Assembly: GCA_016124855.1 (NCBI GenBank)
Contig: WGMX01000020.1
Coordinates: forward strand, 62,001-126,000
Reading direction: 5' to 3'
Source of the DNA: Anaerolineaceae bacterium
Lineage (GTDB): Bacteria > Chloroflexota > Anaerolineae > Aggregatilineales > Phototrophicaceae
DNA length: 64,000 bases
The notes beneath the pieces are model-generated. The model was not told the DNA's origin. It saw only the letters and a program-made list of their open reading frames with translations, and did not search any database. Shown here in pieces: positions 50,340-59,007 of this stretch (within the stretch, counting starts at the first letter, position 1; each line of letters opens with the position of its first letter). The position numbers and the translations under genes were made by a program.

Positions 50340-51347
50340 ATGGAATTTGCGATTACATTTAAAGGTGACATCAGCCCCAAGCGCACGGTGGCACTGGCAC
50401 GGCAGGCTGAACTTGCGGGTTTTACCTATGCGTGGTTTTTTGATTCGCATGTCCTGTGGCGCGAATGCTATGTGACGATGGCGATGTGTATGGAGAACAC
50501 CGAGACACTGCGCTTTGGGCCGTGCGTCACCAACCCCGGTGTACGGGAATGGTCGGTGGCGGCCAGTTTGTTCGCGACGTTGGAAATTCAAAGTGGCAAC
50601 CGCTTCGAAATGGGTGTTGGTCGTGGTGACAGTTCGCGCCGTGTGTTAGGACGCAAGCCGCTCAACATTGAAACAATGGTCGAATTTATCGGCGCGGTCA
50701 AAGGTATGGTGCGCGGCGACGAAGTCAAGTATGACGATGAACAGGCGACGGTGAAAATCCCTTGGGCGAATGGTTACGAGATGCCAGCGTGGATTGCCGC
50801 TTATGGGCCGAAGGCGCTGGCAGGCGCAGGTACAGCCGGTGATGGTCTGATTATTCAACTGGCTGATCCGTGGTTGGTGAAATGGTTTAGTGACCAAGCC
50901 ATCAACGCTGGTAAAGCTGCTGGACGGGATATGTCCAACTTTAAGGTGATGTCGGCTGCTCCAGTTTGGGTGGGCGATATGGAGAAATCACGAGCAGTAA
51001 CGCGCTGGTTTCCGGCGATGGTCGGCAATCATGTGGCGGATATTGTGGAGAAGTACGGCAAGGACGGTGGCGGGGATATTCCGCAGCGTTTGACCGATTA
51101 TATTGAGGGTCGCAAGGGTTACGATTACCGTCATCACGCGGACATCAATGCGGATCATTTGGGTTTCATCAAGGATGATATCGTGGACAGCTTTGGCATC
51201 GGCGGAAGCGTCGAACAGCATGTCGAGAAGCTCAAGCAGCTTGAGGCGGCTGGTGTGACGCAGTTCAACATCTATTTGATGTGCGGCGAGGAAGAACGGA
51301 TTGTGGCTGAATATGGGGAACACGTTCTGCCCCATTTTAAGAAGTAG
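50340..51347 (+). CDS. LLM-class (luciferase-like) flavin/F420-dependent oxidoreductase
   Basis: 335 residues of the luciferase-like TIM barrel. It begins EFAITFKGDISPKRTVALAR and contains YAWFFDSHVLWRECYVTMAM, LRFGPCVTNPGVREWSVAAS, RFEMGVGRGDSSRRVLGRKP and PAWIAAYGPKALAGAGTAGD. The last two are typical of the F420-dependent 5,10-methylenetetrahydromethanopterin-reductase-like branch. It uses a reduced deazaflavin or FMN on an unknown substrate. AGGAG precedes the ATG. A strong hairpin follows the gene. Confidence 0.87.
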   Translation: MEFAITFKGDISPKRTVALARQAELAGFTYAWFFDSHVLWRECYVTMAMCMENTETLRFGPCVTNPGVREWSVAASLFATLEIQSGNRFEMGVGRGDSSRRVLGRKPLNIETMVEFIGAVKGMVRGDEVKYDDEQATVKIPWANGYEMPAWIAAYGPKALAGAGTAGDGLIIQLADPWLVKWFSDQAINAGKAAGRDMSNFKVMSAAPVWVGDMEKSRAVTRWFPAMVGNHVADIVEKYGKDGGGDIPQRLTDYIEGRKGYDYRHHADINADHLGFIKDDIVDSFGIGGSVEQHVEKLKQLEAAGVTQFNIYLMCGEEERIVAEYGEHVLPHFKK

Positions 51348-51370
51348 ACCTTTTAGCCCGTGACGCGCGG

Positions 51371-51399
51371 TGGGACGGGTTATGTTGTGACCCGTCCCA
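51371..51399. terminator. Terminator-like hairpin after the LLM gene
   Basis: TGGGACGGGT (51371-51380) and ACCCGTCCCA (51390-51399) form a perfect 10-bp stem with a 9-nt loop, followed by AT-rich sequence. It may also be a member of the dispersed hairpin family. Confidence 0.6.
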
Positions 51400-51545
51400 T
51401 AATTGATTATGCGACGATGCGCGGTAAATATTTGTGTTGAGTTTATCGAGATACCGTTTTCTCGTTTTATCATGGGTCGCTTATCGCGGCCAGTTTGGCT
51501 GTAGGCCGTGATGCCCGACGCGGCGACTGATCTTGAGGAATCTCT

Positions 51546-53330
51546 ATGACGGATGTGACCGCAAAGACCACTGTTGATCGGGTAATTGTTCCTATAGCGA
51601 ACCCGGATACAGCAAAAGAATTACTCAAGCTGGCAAGCGCTCTGGTTGATCCTGAAGAAGGGGATGTCATAGCGCTCTTTGTATTGAGCGGCAATTTAGA
51701 ACTCGAAACGGAAACGCTTGATCGATTAGAACCGCTGGTTGAGGAACTGGCTGGTGAGGAGAAGAAGATCAAACTTCAGACGCACCGGTCAAGCAGCATT
51801 GCCCGGGGCATATTGGATGCGTCACGCGATACTGGCAGCGATTTGATAATCTTGGGCGCACAGCGCGCGGAAAACAATCAAGAACTTTTGGGAATTGTTG
51901 TCGAAAATGTGCTGGCAGCCATATCCTGCCCGGTTTTGATTTATCGTCCGGCATTCAAAGAACAGGAAACCAAGCGTATTGTCGTCCCTACGGATGGAAC
52001 TGTTCCGGCGCGAACGGCCAGCGCCATCGGGATACAGCTCGCGCGATATTTTGACATTGAAATTGATGCCGTATATGTTCAGCCGGGATATCGTTCTCGT
52101 TGGGAAGGTTTGGGACATATCGAACAATCTCTGGAAGACATTCCGGGAAGCGCGCAAGTCAAACGGACGCTGATTACAGCCCAAAATCCTGCTCAAGGCA
52201 CGTTGGCACGACTCAATGATGACGATTTGCTGGTGGTCGGTTACTCGGCGCGTTCCGAGATTGAACGCTGGTTGTTTGGAGATTTTTCGCGCAAGATGTT
52301 GATGCATGCGCGGTGCGCTGTGATCCTTGTGTCGCCAACTACGCCACCGGCACCCTTGTTTAATGCCGCCCGAAAGAGCATTAACCGCCTGATTTTACGG
52401 TTAACGCCGGCTGAAGAAGAAGATATTGTGCGGCAAGCCTATGATCTTTCCGCCGCAAATTTGGATTATCTGGTGCTGATTGCGATTTCAGCCTTGATTG
52501 CCTCATTGGGATTATTAGCGAACAGCGTTGCCGTGATTATCGGCGCGATGTTGGTTGCGCCTTTTATGCAGCCTTGCATTGCCTTTGCGGTAGGCATGGC
52601 GACCAACCAAATCGCATTGGTCAGGCGGGCGCTATTGACCTTGCTGGTCGGCATTCCCCTTGCTTTAGGCATTGCGGCCTTAACCGGATTGTTAGTCCGA
52701 GGCCAGCCCTTCACCTCAGAGATGATTGCGCGTGGGAATCCTACGCTGCTGGATGTTATGGTGGCATTTGCCTCAGGGGTGATGGGCGCTTACGCGACGG
52801 CTCGTAAAGATATTCCCTCAGCCTTGGCTGGTGTGGCGATTGCCGCCGCATTGATGCCGCCGCTGTGCACATTCGGAATAGGGTTGACGGCTGGTAACGT
52901 GAGTCTGGGACTCCATGCAGGGCTGCTTTTTCTGACGAACATTGTTTGTATCGGCGTGATCGCATGGTTGGTGTTTTATCTGGTGGGGCTGCGCCCGATT
53001 CTGAACGGGCGGATACAGCGCTTTAGCTACGGGTCAATGGTCATGCTTTCAGTTTTGGTGCTGCTGACGATTGGCTTACTGGTGAATTTTAGCGCGGCTA
53101 CTAACCGTTCACAGCAAGTTGCTCATCTGCTTGATAACGCATTCTCGCCGGCAGAGACCAGTGAAATCGATGTGCAGGACGGATCACCGATTAAGGTTAC
53201 GGTTGTGGTTCGATCTGCCGCGCCGATTACGACCAACCAAGTATCGGCTGTTGAAGAGATGCTGGCTAACCGGCTTTCAAGCCCTGTCCATCTAGATGTC
53301 ATTTTCCAGCAAATAATTTCATCTCAATAA
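51546..53330 (+). CDS. Fusion of two universal-stress domains and a DUF389 membrane domain
   Basis: 594 residues. Residues 1-140 form one USP domain (DRVIVPIANPDTAKELLKLA, SDLIILGAQR) and about 141-275 a second (KRIVVPTDGTVPARTASAIG, LLVVGYSARSEIERWLFGD, CAVILVSP). After a linker, about 310-520 is the DUF389 membrane domain with its GAMLVAPFMQPCIAFAVGMA signature and further helices, and a soluble C-terminal tail closes the protein. USP domains bind ATP or nucleotides; DUF389 is of unknown function. The fusion suggests nucleotide-gated control of a membrane activity. A mechanosensitive channel gene follows. Confidence 0.87.
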   Translation: MTDVTAKTTVDRVIVPIANPDTAKELLKLASALVDPEEGDVIALFVLSGNLELETETLDRLEPLVEELAGEEKKIKLQTHRSSSIARGILDASRDTGSDLIILGAQRAENNQELLGIVVENVLAAISCPVLIYRPAFKEQETKRIVVPTDGTVPARTASAIGIQLARYFDIEIDAVYVQPGYRSRWEGLGHIEQSLEDIPGSAQVKRTLITAQNPAQGTLARLNDDDLLVVGYSARSEIERWLFGDFSRKMLMHARCAVILVSPTTPPAPLFNAARKSINRLILRLTPAEEEDIVRQAYDLSAANLDYLVLIAISALIASLGLLANSVAVIIGAMLVAPFMQPCIAFAVGMATNQIALVRRALLTLLVGIPLALGIAALTGLLVRGQPFTSEMIARGNPTLLDVMVAFASGVMGAYATARKDIPSALAGVAIAAALMPPLCTFGIGLTAGNVSLGLHAGLLFLTNIVCIGVIAWLVFYLVGLRPILNGRIQRFSYGSMVMLSVLVLLTIGLLVNFSAATNRSQQVAHLLDNAFSPAETSEIDVQDGSPIKVTVVVRSAAPITTNQVSAVEEMLANRLSSPVHLDVIFQQIISSQ

Positions 53331-53473
53331 GCCTGTCCGACTCAAAATTGAGGGTTTGTGCTATCCGACCCGCGTCGTAGACCGTCGTAAGATTACGGTC
53401 TCGATTTTTCGAGGGTATACTTTTTATATACGGACTGTACTATTCAAGGTCAAACAAGCGTGGGAATAGTCTG

Positions 53474-54577
53474 ATGTTTGAACAAATCCTAAGCACAATC
53501 TCCGGCGAAGAACTAATCAGTGTTCTGCTTCGGGCGGTGCTGGTTGTCTTGATTCTTATTTTGACGTGGGTCGGGCAGCGTGTCGCACGTTGGCTGGTTG
53601 TCCGCCTTGTTGAAGGGCTGGTATTCGCTATTACGCGTGCGCGACAGTTTGATGTCAAATGGGAGGCCGCACTGAGCCATGACCTTGCGCGACCGATTCA
53701 GATTATGGTCGATGTCATTGGTTTACGGTTGGCATTTGCGCTGATTGACCTCTCGGCGGAAGTTGCGCTGGCTGTCAACCGGCTGACGGCGAGTATCGTG
53801 ACGATGTCCTTATTCTGGTTGTTGTATCGAATCGTCAATGTGATTACGCCTTACTACGTGGCGAAGGCCGCGCAAGAGACTTCGCCGCTTGATGAAACGG
53901 TGGTGCGGTTTGCCCGTCAAATTGGAAATATCCTCATCATTATTTTCGCGGTGGTCTTTGTTTTGCAGCAGTGGGGGCAGGACGTAGGCGCTCTGGTGGC
54001 GGGACTGGGAATCGCGAGTTTGGCGGTGGCGCTGGCGGCCCAAGATGCCCTATCGAACATCATCGCTTACCTTGCAATCGTAGCCGATTCCCCCTTCAAA
54101 GTGGGTGATTTCATCATCATTAATGATCTGGTCAAGGGCAGGGTGCAAGATATTAGTTTTCGCAGCACCCGTATTCGCACGATTGATAATTCGATCATGA
54201 TTATTCCAAATAATACGATTGCCAACGCCAATGTGATCAATTGGGCGAGAACGCGCAAACGACGTTTGGATATGGTGATAGGGCTTACCTACAGCTCAAC
54301 ACCCGAACAGATTCAAGAGGTCATCAGCGATTCAACGACCATGCTGGATGACCACGATCATGTTACCAATGATCGAATCGTGGTTGAATTTGTCGAATTT
54401 GGTGAAAGTTCACTTAATCTGCGGCTGTCCTTCATGGTCAAAAGCAGCACATGGGAAGACCTTGAAGCCGTGAAAACGGACATCAACTTGAAATTGATGC
54501 GTATTTTCGAGAAGCATGGTGTTTCGGTAGCCTTCCCAACGCGTACTGTGTATCTCGAACCAAACGCAGCCACTTAG
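53474..54577 (+). CDS. MscS-family mechanosensitive channel
   Basis: 367 residues. N-terminal membrane helices begin LISVLLRAVLVVLILILTWV. The pore-lining helix and MscS signature are GLGIASLAVALAAQDALSNI, then IAYLAIVADSPFKVGDFIII. The beta domain follows (GRVQDISFRSTRIRTIDNSI, IIPNNTIANANVINW), with a cytoplasmic alpha/beta end. It opens under membrane tension and releases solutes during osmotic downshock. It lies 143 bp after the USP-DUF389 gene, and both may serve stress adaptation. Confidence 0.92.
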   Translation: MFEQILSTISGEELISVLLRAVLVVLILILTWVGQRVARWLVVRLVEGLVFAITRARQFDVKWEAALSHDLARPIQIMVDVIGLRLAFALIDLSAEVALAVNRLTASIVTMSLFWLLYRIVNVITPYYVAKAAQETSPLDETVVRFARQIGNILIIIFAVVFVLQQWGQDVGALVAGLGIASLAVALAAQDALSNIIAYLAIVADSPFKVGDFIIINDLVKGRVQDISFRSTRIRTIDNSIMIIPNNTIANANVINWARTRKRRLDMVIGLTYSSTPEQIQEVISDSTTMLDDHDHVTNDRIVVEFVEFGESSLNLRLSFMVKSSTWEDLEAVKTDINLKLMRIFEKHGVSVAFPTRTVYLEPNAAT

Positions 54578-54616
54578 CGCTTATCTCCGCCGCACTTCAG
54601 CACCTAAACATCCGTT

Positions 54617-55549
54617 TTATGGTGTCGGCGTTGGCGTAGAGGTAACCACCAATTCACCCGTCGCCGCGTCATATGTGCGCTGGATGATGCTGGCATCCGG
54701 CGGAAACCGGTACATATCATTTAAGAGCATGGCAGTGATGGCTAGTGCTGGATCGTAATCGCAGGAAGTGTCACCGCTGATTTTATAGGTGATTTTGAAT
54801 GTATCACTGACCAACTGTAAGATGTCGGCGGCCTTCAAGTTATCCCATTGGACCTTCTCGAAAAAGGTTTTCGCCAAGGTGTAATTGCAAGAAGAATTGC
54901 TGAGGTAATGGCCTTCGGTGGCATCCCCTACAATTTTATAAAGGGTGGTAATGAGGGAAGCGTCGGCGGGAATATCGTCGATGTGGGACATGATTTCTTG
55001 GATAATCTGGAATGTGCCATTACACTCGCCATTTGGGACGACTTCGCGTACCGTTCTGAAAATTTCGCCTATGGTTTTGCCGATTTGCACAGCAGGCATA
55101 TCACCCCAATCCACACGCCGTAGATATTGGCTGGCAATCATAAACGAGCAGTCATTGTAGACGGGTATATCGCCAACCGCTTCTTGAATGTAACTCATCA
55201 GCCGCGCCAAATCTTCGGGCGGATAATCGCCGTGCATGGAACGGAGTAAAGTTTGTTTAAACCCGCCAATCGTGTTGCGGCAGTCGGGTTTAATGGCCTC
55301 GAATGCCTTGTAGACACCGCGTGCGACCTGTGCCGCCGTAACCACGTCAATTACACCTTCTGAACCGCGATGGTTGCGTTCCCAACCGGACATGTAGGCT
55401 TCCATCATATTGATGGGGCAAGTCGGGTCGTAAGGTGGCACTTCTGTCGGCTCTGGATTCTGCGCGGCGACGGGCAGGATTCCGCTGAAGATGACGATGC
55501 TCAACAACAAGGCAACAATTAAGCGTTGGCGCATAGTAATGACTTTCAT
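54617..55549 (-). CDS. Secreted protein of six Cys-initiated helical repeats
   Basis: 310 residues. The signal peptide RQRLIVALLLSIVIFSGILP ends near VAAQ|NPEP. The mature part consists of six repeats of 42-46 residues, each opening with a Cys: CPINMMEAYM, CRNTIGGFKQ, CSFMIASQYL, CNGTFQIIQE, CNYTLAKTFF and CDYDPALAIT. They appear mostly helical. Evenly spaced cysteines in a secreted protein suggest disulfide bonds between neighbouring repeats. The tail is Thr/Pro-rich (TSTPTPTP). I recognise no named family. AGGG lies just before the ATG on the coding strand. Confidence 0.7.
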   Translation of the reverse strand: MKVITMRQRLIVALLLSIVIFSGILPVAAQNPEPTEVPPYDPTCPINMMEAYMSGWERNHRGSEGVIDVVTAAQVARGVYKAFEAIKPDCRNTIGGFKQTLLRSMHGDYPPEDLARLMSYIQEAVGDIPVYNDCSFMIASQYLRRVDWGDMPAVQIGKTIGEIFRTVREVVPNGECNGTFQIIQEIMSHIDDIPADASLITTLYKIVGDATEGHYLSNSSCNYTLAKTFFEKVQWDNLKAADILQLVSDTFKITYKISGDTSCDYDPALAITAMLLNDMYRFPPDASIIQRTYDAATGELVVTSTPTPTP

Positions 55550-55571
55550 CCGATCCCTATTTTTCTTCGGT

Positions 55572-55589
55572 CTTGTAACTTGCCTCTTG
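55572..55589. repeat. 18-nt dispersed word, inverted copy of 21605-21622
   Basis: CTTGTAACTTGCCTCTTG here is the exact reverse complement of CAAGAGGCAAGTTACAAG at 21605-21622. A diverged relative (TGTAACTTGAAACTTGGTTC) is at about 59251-59270. It lies between the secreted Cys-repeat gene and the aminotransferase gene. Confidence 0.55.
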
Positions 55590-55599
55590 TTACTTGAAA

Positions 55600-56868
55600 C
55601 TACCGGCTAACTGCCTGCAACGCATCTTCGAAAATGGTTAGTCCTTCATCAATTTGCTGTTCATTGACCACCAGCGGCGGAATCCAGCGGATGACGTTTT
55701 CATAACTGCCGCAGGTCAGCAGCAAGAGATTACGCTCGATACAGGCTTTTTGGATGGCTTTGGTGATGTCTTTATCCGGCTGACCGTTACGGGTGAACTC
55801 CGTGCCAACCATCAAACCATAACCGCGAATATCACCAATAATCGGGTAGCGGCCTTGCAGTTCGACGAGGCCATCGGTCAGGCGTTCGCCCATCGCGGCG
55901 GCGTTCTCGGACAGCTTCTCGTCACGGATGGTTTCGACAGTCGCGACAGCCGTTGCCGTTCCGAGTGCATTACCGCCATAGGTTCCGCCGTGTGATCCGG
56001 TTGTCCAACGGCTCATGATTTCTCTAGAAGAAGCCACACCCGATATGGGGAAGCCGCTGCCTAAGCCTTTCGCCATAATGATGATGTCGGGTGTGACATC
56101 AGCCTGTTCGAAGCCCCAGAATTTACCGGTGCGCCCGAAACCAGACTGCACTTCATCTGCCACGAACATGATGCCGTGCTGTGTACATATGTCGCGCAGC
56201 GCTTTCATAAAACGTGGTGGCGCGGGGATGTAACCGCCTTCGCCTAACTCCGGCTCGATGATGATGGCAGCGGTTTCTTCGGGCGAGGTTTGGCTGTGCA
56301 GCATCAAATCCAGTTCGCTCAAACAGAAATCAACGGCTTGATCTTCTGTCCAGCTATAGTGATAAGCATAAGGAAACGGTGCGACAAACACACCCGCAGG
56401 CAGCGGTTGGTAACGCGAACGATAAACCGTTTTGGAATTGGTCATCGCCATTGTTTGGGCGGTGCGTCCATGAAAGCTGCCCTGAAAGGTGATGACGTTG
56501 GTGCGTTTGGTCGCCATCCGTGCCAGTTTGACCGCGCCTTCGGTGGCTTCCGCGCCGCTGTTAGAGAAGAAAAAGCAGTCGATTGATTCGGGCGTGACGG
56601 TGTTGAGGGTTTCCGCCAGTTTGACGGTCGAGGGCGCGATGACGACGTTGATTTGCCCATGAATGAGCTTGGCGGCTTGATCTTGAATGGCCTTGACCAC
56701 ACGCGGATGACAGTGTCCGGTGTTGGTCACGCCGATGCCGCTGGTGAAATCGGTGTAACGGGTGCCTGCCGCATCATACAGGTAAATCCCTTCGCCGCGT
56801 TCCGGCTGAATCTGCGTCAGATGTGACCATACGGGCGAAAGCATATCGAGTGATTGGGTTGCCATCAT
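55600..56868 (-). CDS. Class III aminotransferase (GABA/ornithine type)
   Basis: 422 residues from ATG 56868 (AAGGA five bases upstream on the coding strand; a TTG five codons earlier is less likely). Marks are YTDFTSGIGVTNTGHCHPRV, FFFSNSGAEATEGAVKLARM, ITFQGSFHGRTAQTMAMTNS, FVADEVQSGFGRTGKFWGFE (Asp) and the PLP lysine in DIIIMAKGLGSGFPISGVAS. It transfers amino groups from omega-amino donors such as 4-aminobutyrate or acetylornithine to 2-oxoglutarate. GabT-like annotation is common for this type. It stands alone, so the donor is uncertain. Confidence 0.9.
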   Translation of the reverse strand: MMATQSLDMLSPVWSHLTQIQPERGEGIYLYDAAGTRYTDFTSGIGVTNTGHCHPRVVKAIQDQAAKLIHGQINVVIAPSTVKLAETLNTVTPESIDCFFFSNSGAEATEGAVKLARMATKRTNVITFQGSFHGRTAQTMAMTNSKTVYRSRYQPLPAGVFVAPFPYAYHYSWTEDQAVDFCLSELDLMLHSQTSPEETAAIIIEPELGEGGYIPAPPRFMKALRDICTQHGIMFVADEVQSGFGRTGKFWGFEQADVTPDIIIMAKGLGSGFPISGVASSREIMSRWTTGSHGGTYGGNALGTATAVATVETIRDEKLSENAAAMGERLTDGLVELQGRYPIIGDIRGYGLMVGTEFTRNGQPDKDITKAIQKACIERNLLLLTCGSYENVIRWIPPLVVNEQQIDEGLTIFEDALQAVSR

Positions 56869-57022
56869 CGTATCCTTATGCAACTGCTTAAAGTGATAAT
56901 GGTCTATTCTACCAGCGCTCAGGTGCGAGCGCCGCTTGCTTTCCAGACCTTTGTGGTTAAATCACAGCTTTTGAGTACAATGATTAATAATTCATCCTGA
57001 TTAGCTCTAAATAGGTGCAAGA

Positions 57023-57556
57023 GTGGTTGCGATTCCGCGAAACATCAAAGTTCTCCGGCAGCGCCAGTGGACGGACGAGCAGCTTTTTAAGGCGGGTTTT
57101 CGCTATTATGCACCGATAAAGCGGGTTGTGATGGCGCGAATGCTGGCTAACCATGCTGACATCAACGTGACGTTGGAAGTGCTGTCCGCCAATAAAGGCG
57201 ACATCATGCTGTACACGGCTGGCAGCGTGCTGCATGATAACCTTGATGATTACGATCACTGGCCTGTGCGGGCGGATTTGTTCCGGCAAATCTATTCCCG
57301 TTGGGATGATATGACGTGGCATCCGACCGCGACCGAAAAATTCTTGATGCAAAACGGCTGCATTCCGTATTACCGCAAACGCGGCGTTTGGGCGCTCAAG
57401 CTGCCGATTAGCATCTATGTGCAGTCGCTCGAAAGTCCCGAACCGGTGATTGTTCCAGCCGGACGCTGGTTAGCCATCGGCACCGAAGGCGAACCGTATA
57501 ACATGAGCGACGAGAGTTTCCACGAGCGCTATCAAGATCAGCCAAGTGCGGTGTGA
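57023..57556 (+). CDS. Hypothetical cytoplasmic protein
   Basis: 177 residues from GTG 57023. The segment WHPTATEKFLMQNGCIPYYR suggests a compact alpha/beta protein; YYAPIKRVVMARMLANHADI and IYVQSLESPEPVIVPAGRWL are other conserved-looking stretches. No membrane segment or named motif is seen. The start codon lacks a clear ribosome site, but no other start precedes residue 37. Function unknown. Confidence 0.55.
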   Translation: MVAIPRNIKVLRQRQWTDEQLFKAGFRYYAPIKRVVMARMLANHADINVTLEVLSANKGDIMLYTAGSVLHDNLDDYDHWPVRADLFRQIYSRWDDMTWHPTATEKFLMQNGCIPYYRKRGVWALKLPISIYVQSLESPEPVIVPAGRWLAIGTEGEPYNMSDESFHERYQDQPSAV

Positions 57557-57601
57557 TTTGCGGGTTTTGTGGTAGCATAACGCTTTCGCTAGACGCGCAT
57601 T

Positions 57602-58396
57602 TTGCTGGACACTTCTCACAATCTCATGCTGACCACTTTCAAAAAAACGTTACGTGAAAGCCCTATCCGTCCTCTTTACCTCGGATTAGCCAACAGCTAC
57701 CGCCAATTCAAACGGCTTTTCATTTATCCGCCTACTGCCCAAGTCGGCGTGTTGGATTATGATGTTTATTGGGATACCAAGCTCGACAAAAGTATCGGTG
57801 AACTTTCGGCATGGCGGCGCAAACGGGCGCAGGTTTTTACTGATCTGGTGAGCGACGGTGATCGGGTACTTGACCTCGGCGTGGGAGATGGCGCGCTGTT
57901 GATGTATATGCTGGAACGCAAAAAGATCGAGGCTTTTGGGTTAGATGTCTCACCCAAGGCGGTCGAATTTTGCAAAGCGCACGGTCTGAATGTGGTGCTG
58001 GCAGACATCAACAAACCGATTAGCGATTTTCTCAGCGGGCAGTACGACTACATCATTTGCTCGGAAATTATCGAGCATCTGCCCGACCCTGAAGGCTTGC
58101 TTAACAGCCTGCGACCTTTTGCCCGCAAAGGCATCATCGTGTCTATTCCCAACACCGGTTATTATCAACATCGCCTGCGACTGCTGTTCGGGCGTTTTCC
58201 GCTGCAATGGGTCGTCACACCGGGTGAACATCTCCGCTTTTGGACACTCACCGATTTCCGCTGGTGGGCGCGGCAGCTCAACTTTAATATCAGCCGCGAA
58301 GTTCCCTATGAAGGCACACGCGGTCTGAAAGATATATGGCCGGGTTTGTTCGCCGCCGCCTTTGTGTATGTGTTGGTCAACGAGCGTATAAGTTAA
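57602..58396 (+). CDS. SAM-dependent methyltransferase (MetW-like fold) with duplicated 3' end
   Basis: 264 residues from TTG 57602 (ATG 57626 is the main alternative; neither has a good ribosome site). Motif I is DRVLDLGVGDGALLMYMLER (about residues 90-109), followed by AFGLDVSPKAVEFCKAHGLN, LADINKPISDF and the MetW-like YDYIICSEIIEHLPDPEGLL. The C-terminal part (LRLLFGRFPLQWVVTPGEHL) is shared with polysaccharide-linked methyltransferases. The last codons lie within a 27-nt sequence (58349-58375) repeated exactly at 59017-59043; beyond the second copy the frame would end LRNNTAS and stop, versus LVNERIS here. Confidence 0.8.
   Translation: MLDTSHNLMLTTFKKTLRESPIRPLYLGLANSYRQFKRLFIYPPTAQVGVLDYDVYWDTKLDKSIGELSAWRRKRAQVFTDLVSDGDRVLDLGVGDGALLMYMLERKKIEAFGLDVSPKAVEFCKAHGLNVVLADINKPISDFLSGQYDYIICSEIIEHLPDPEGLLNSLRPFARKGIIVSIPNTGYYQHRLRLLFGRFPLQWVVTPGEHLRFWTLTDFRWWARQLNFNISREVPYEGTRGLKDIWPGLFAAAFVYVLVNERIS
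58349..58375. repeat. 27-nt direct repeat, copy 1 (methyltransferase 3' end)
   Basis: Identical over 27 nt with 59017-59043, in the same orientation and 668 bp apart. Copy 1 encodes FAAAFVYVL, near the end of the methyltransferase. The two copies bracket the AT-rich membrane protein gene at 58402-59007. Confidence 0.9.
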
Positions 58397-58401
58397 AACC
58401 A

Positions 58402-59007
58402 ATGAGCCGTTATGAAGAATTCATTTTTGAAGATGGTCGCCGAGCCTATGTGAGTTTGGTTGTTGCTTTTATCGCTGTTCTTTTAATGTGGTCTATCGTT
58501 TTCATTACATCTATAGAATTAAAAACGGGAAATCAAGTCAACTTTAATTTATTGATTCTTCTGTCTGCTTTTTCCAAGGGTTTCTTACTATTTGGTATTT
58601 TATCTTTCTTATTTATCGTCGCTGCCTTTGGGTTGGCGATTGGAAGCTGGAAACGATTTATCCTTGTTGTCATATTGTGTGGTCTAATCGGATTTTGTGG
58701 TTTAACTGCATTTACTTCTGGCGCATTTGGGACTTCTAATTTGTACGAATCTTCAACCAGTATCTTGTACCATGATCATATATTCAGAATTATTCATGCT
58801 CGTCGTCAAGGTGATATGATCAATGAAGCTGATTACTTGCTATTTGAATGTGATGTAAGTGGTAGTTATTGTAAAGTCATCAATAGATTTGAAGATTATC
58901 GTTATGATGACCGCAAAAGCAAATCGGTCAGTTTCTTTGTGAACACTTCCGACAATAGGCTCTATTTGAAAGTAGGCGACGAAACGATATTAATCGGTAC
59001 AACATGA
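58402..59007 (+). CDS. Orphan membrane protein bracketed by a direct repeat
   Basis: About 201 residues from ATG 58402; the frame is open further upstream but overlaps the methyltransferase. Three membrane helices (AYVSLVVAFIAVLLMWSIVF, GFLLFGILSFLFIVAAFGLA and FILVVILCGLIGFCGLTAFT) precede an outer domain with HDHIFRIIHARR, YLLFECDVSGSYCKVINRF and FFVNTSDNRLYLKVGDE. These match the layout and motifs of the orphan at 33937-34563. The gene is strongly AT-rich compared with its neighbours. Function unknown; probably acquired or inserted. Confidence 0.65.
   Translation: MSRYEEFIFEDGRRAYVSLVVAFIAVLLMWSIVFITSIELKTGNQVNFNLLILLSAFSKGFLLFGILSFLFIVAAFGLAIGSWKRFILVVILCGLIGFCGLTAFTSGAFGTSNLYESSTSILYHDHIFRIIHARRQGDMINEADYLLFECDVSGSYCKVINRFEDYRYDDRKSKSVSFFVNTSDNRLYLKVGDETILIGTT

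Noticed and set aside
53415..53431. GTATAC-TTTTT-ATATAC upstream of the MscS gene, with the same 5-bp spacing as the GntR operator
   Set aside because: One half-site is imperfect, the centre is unlike AGGGT/AGGCT, and the gene has no link to the catabolic cluster; it is probably a promoter-like AT-rich stretch.
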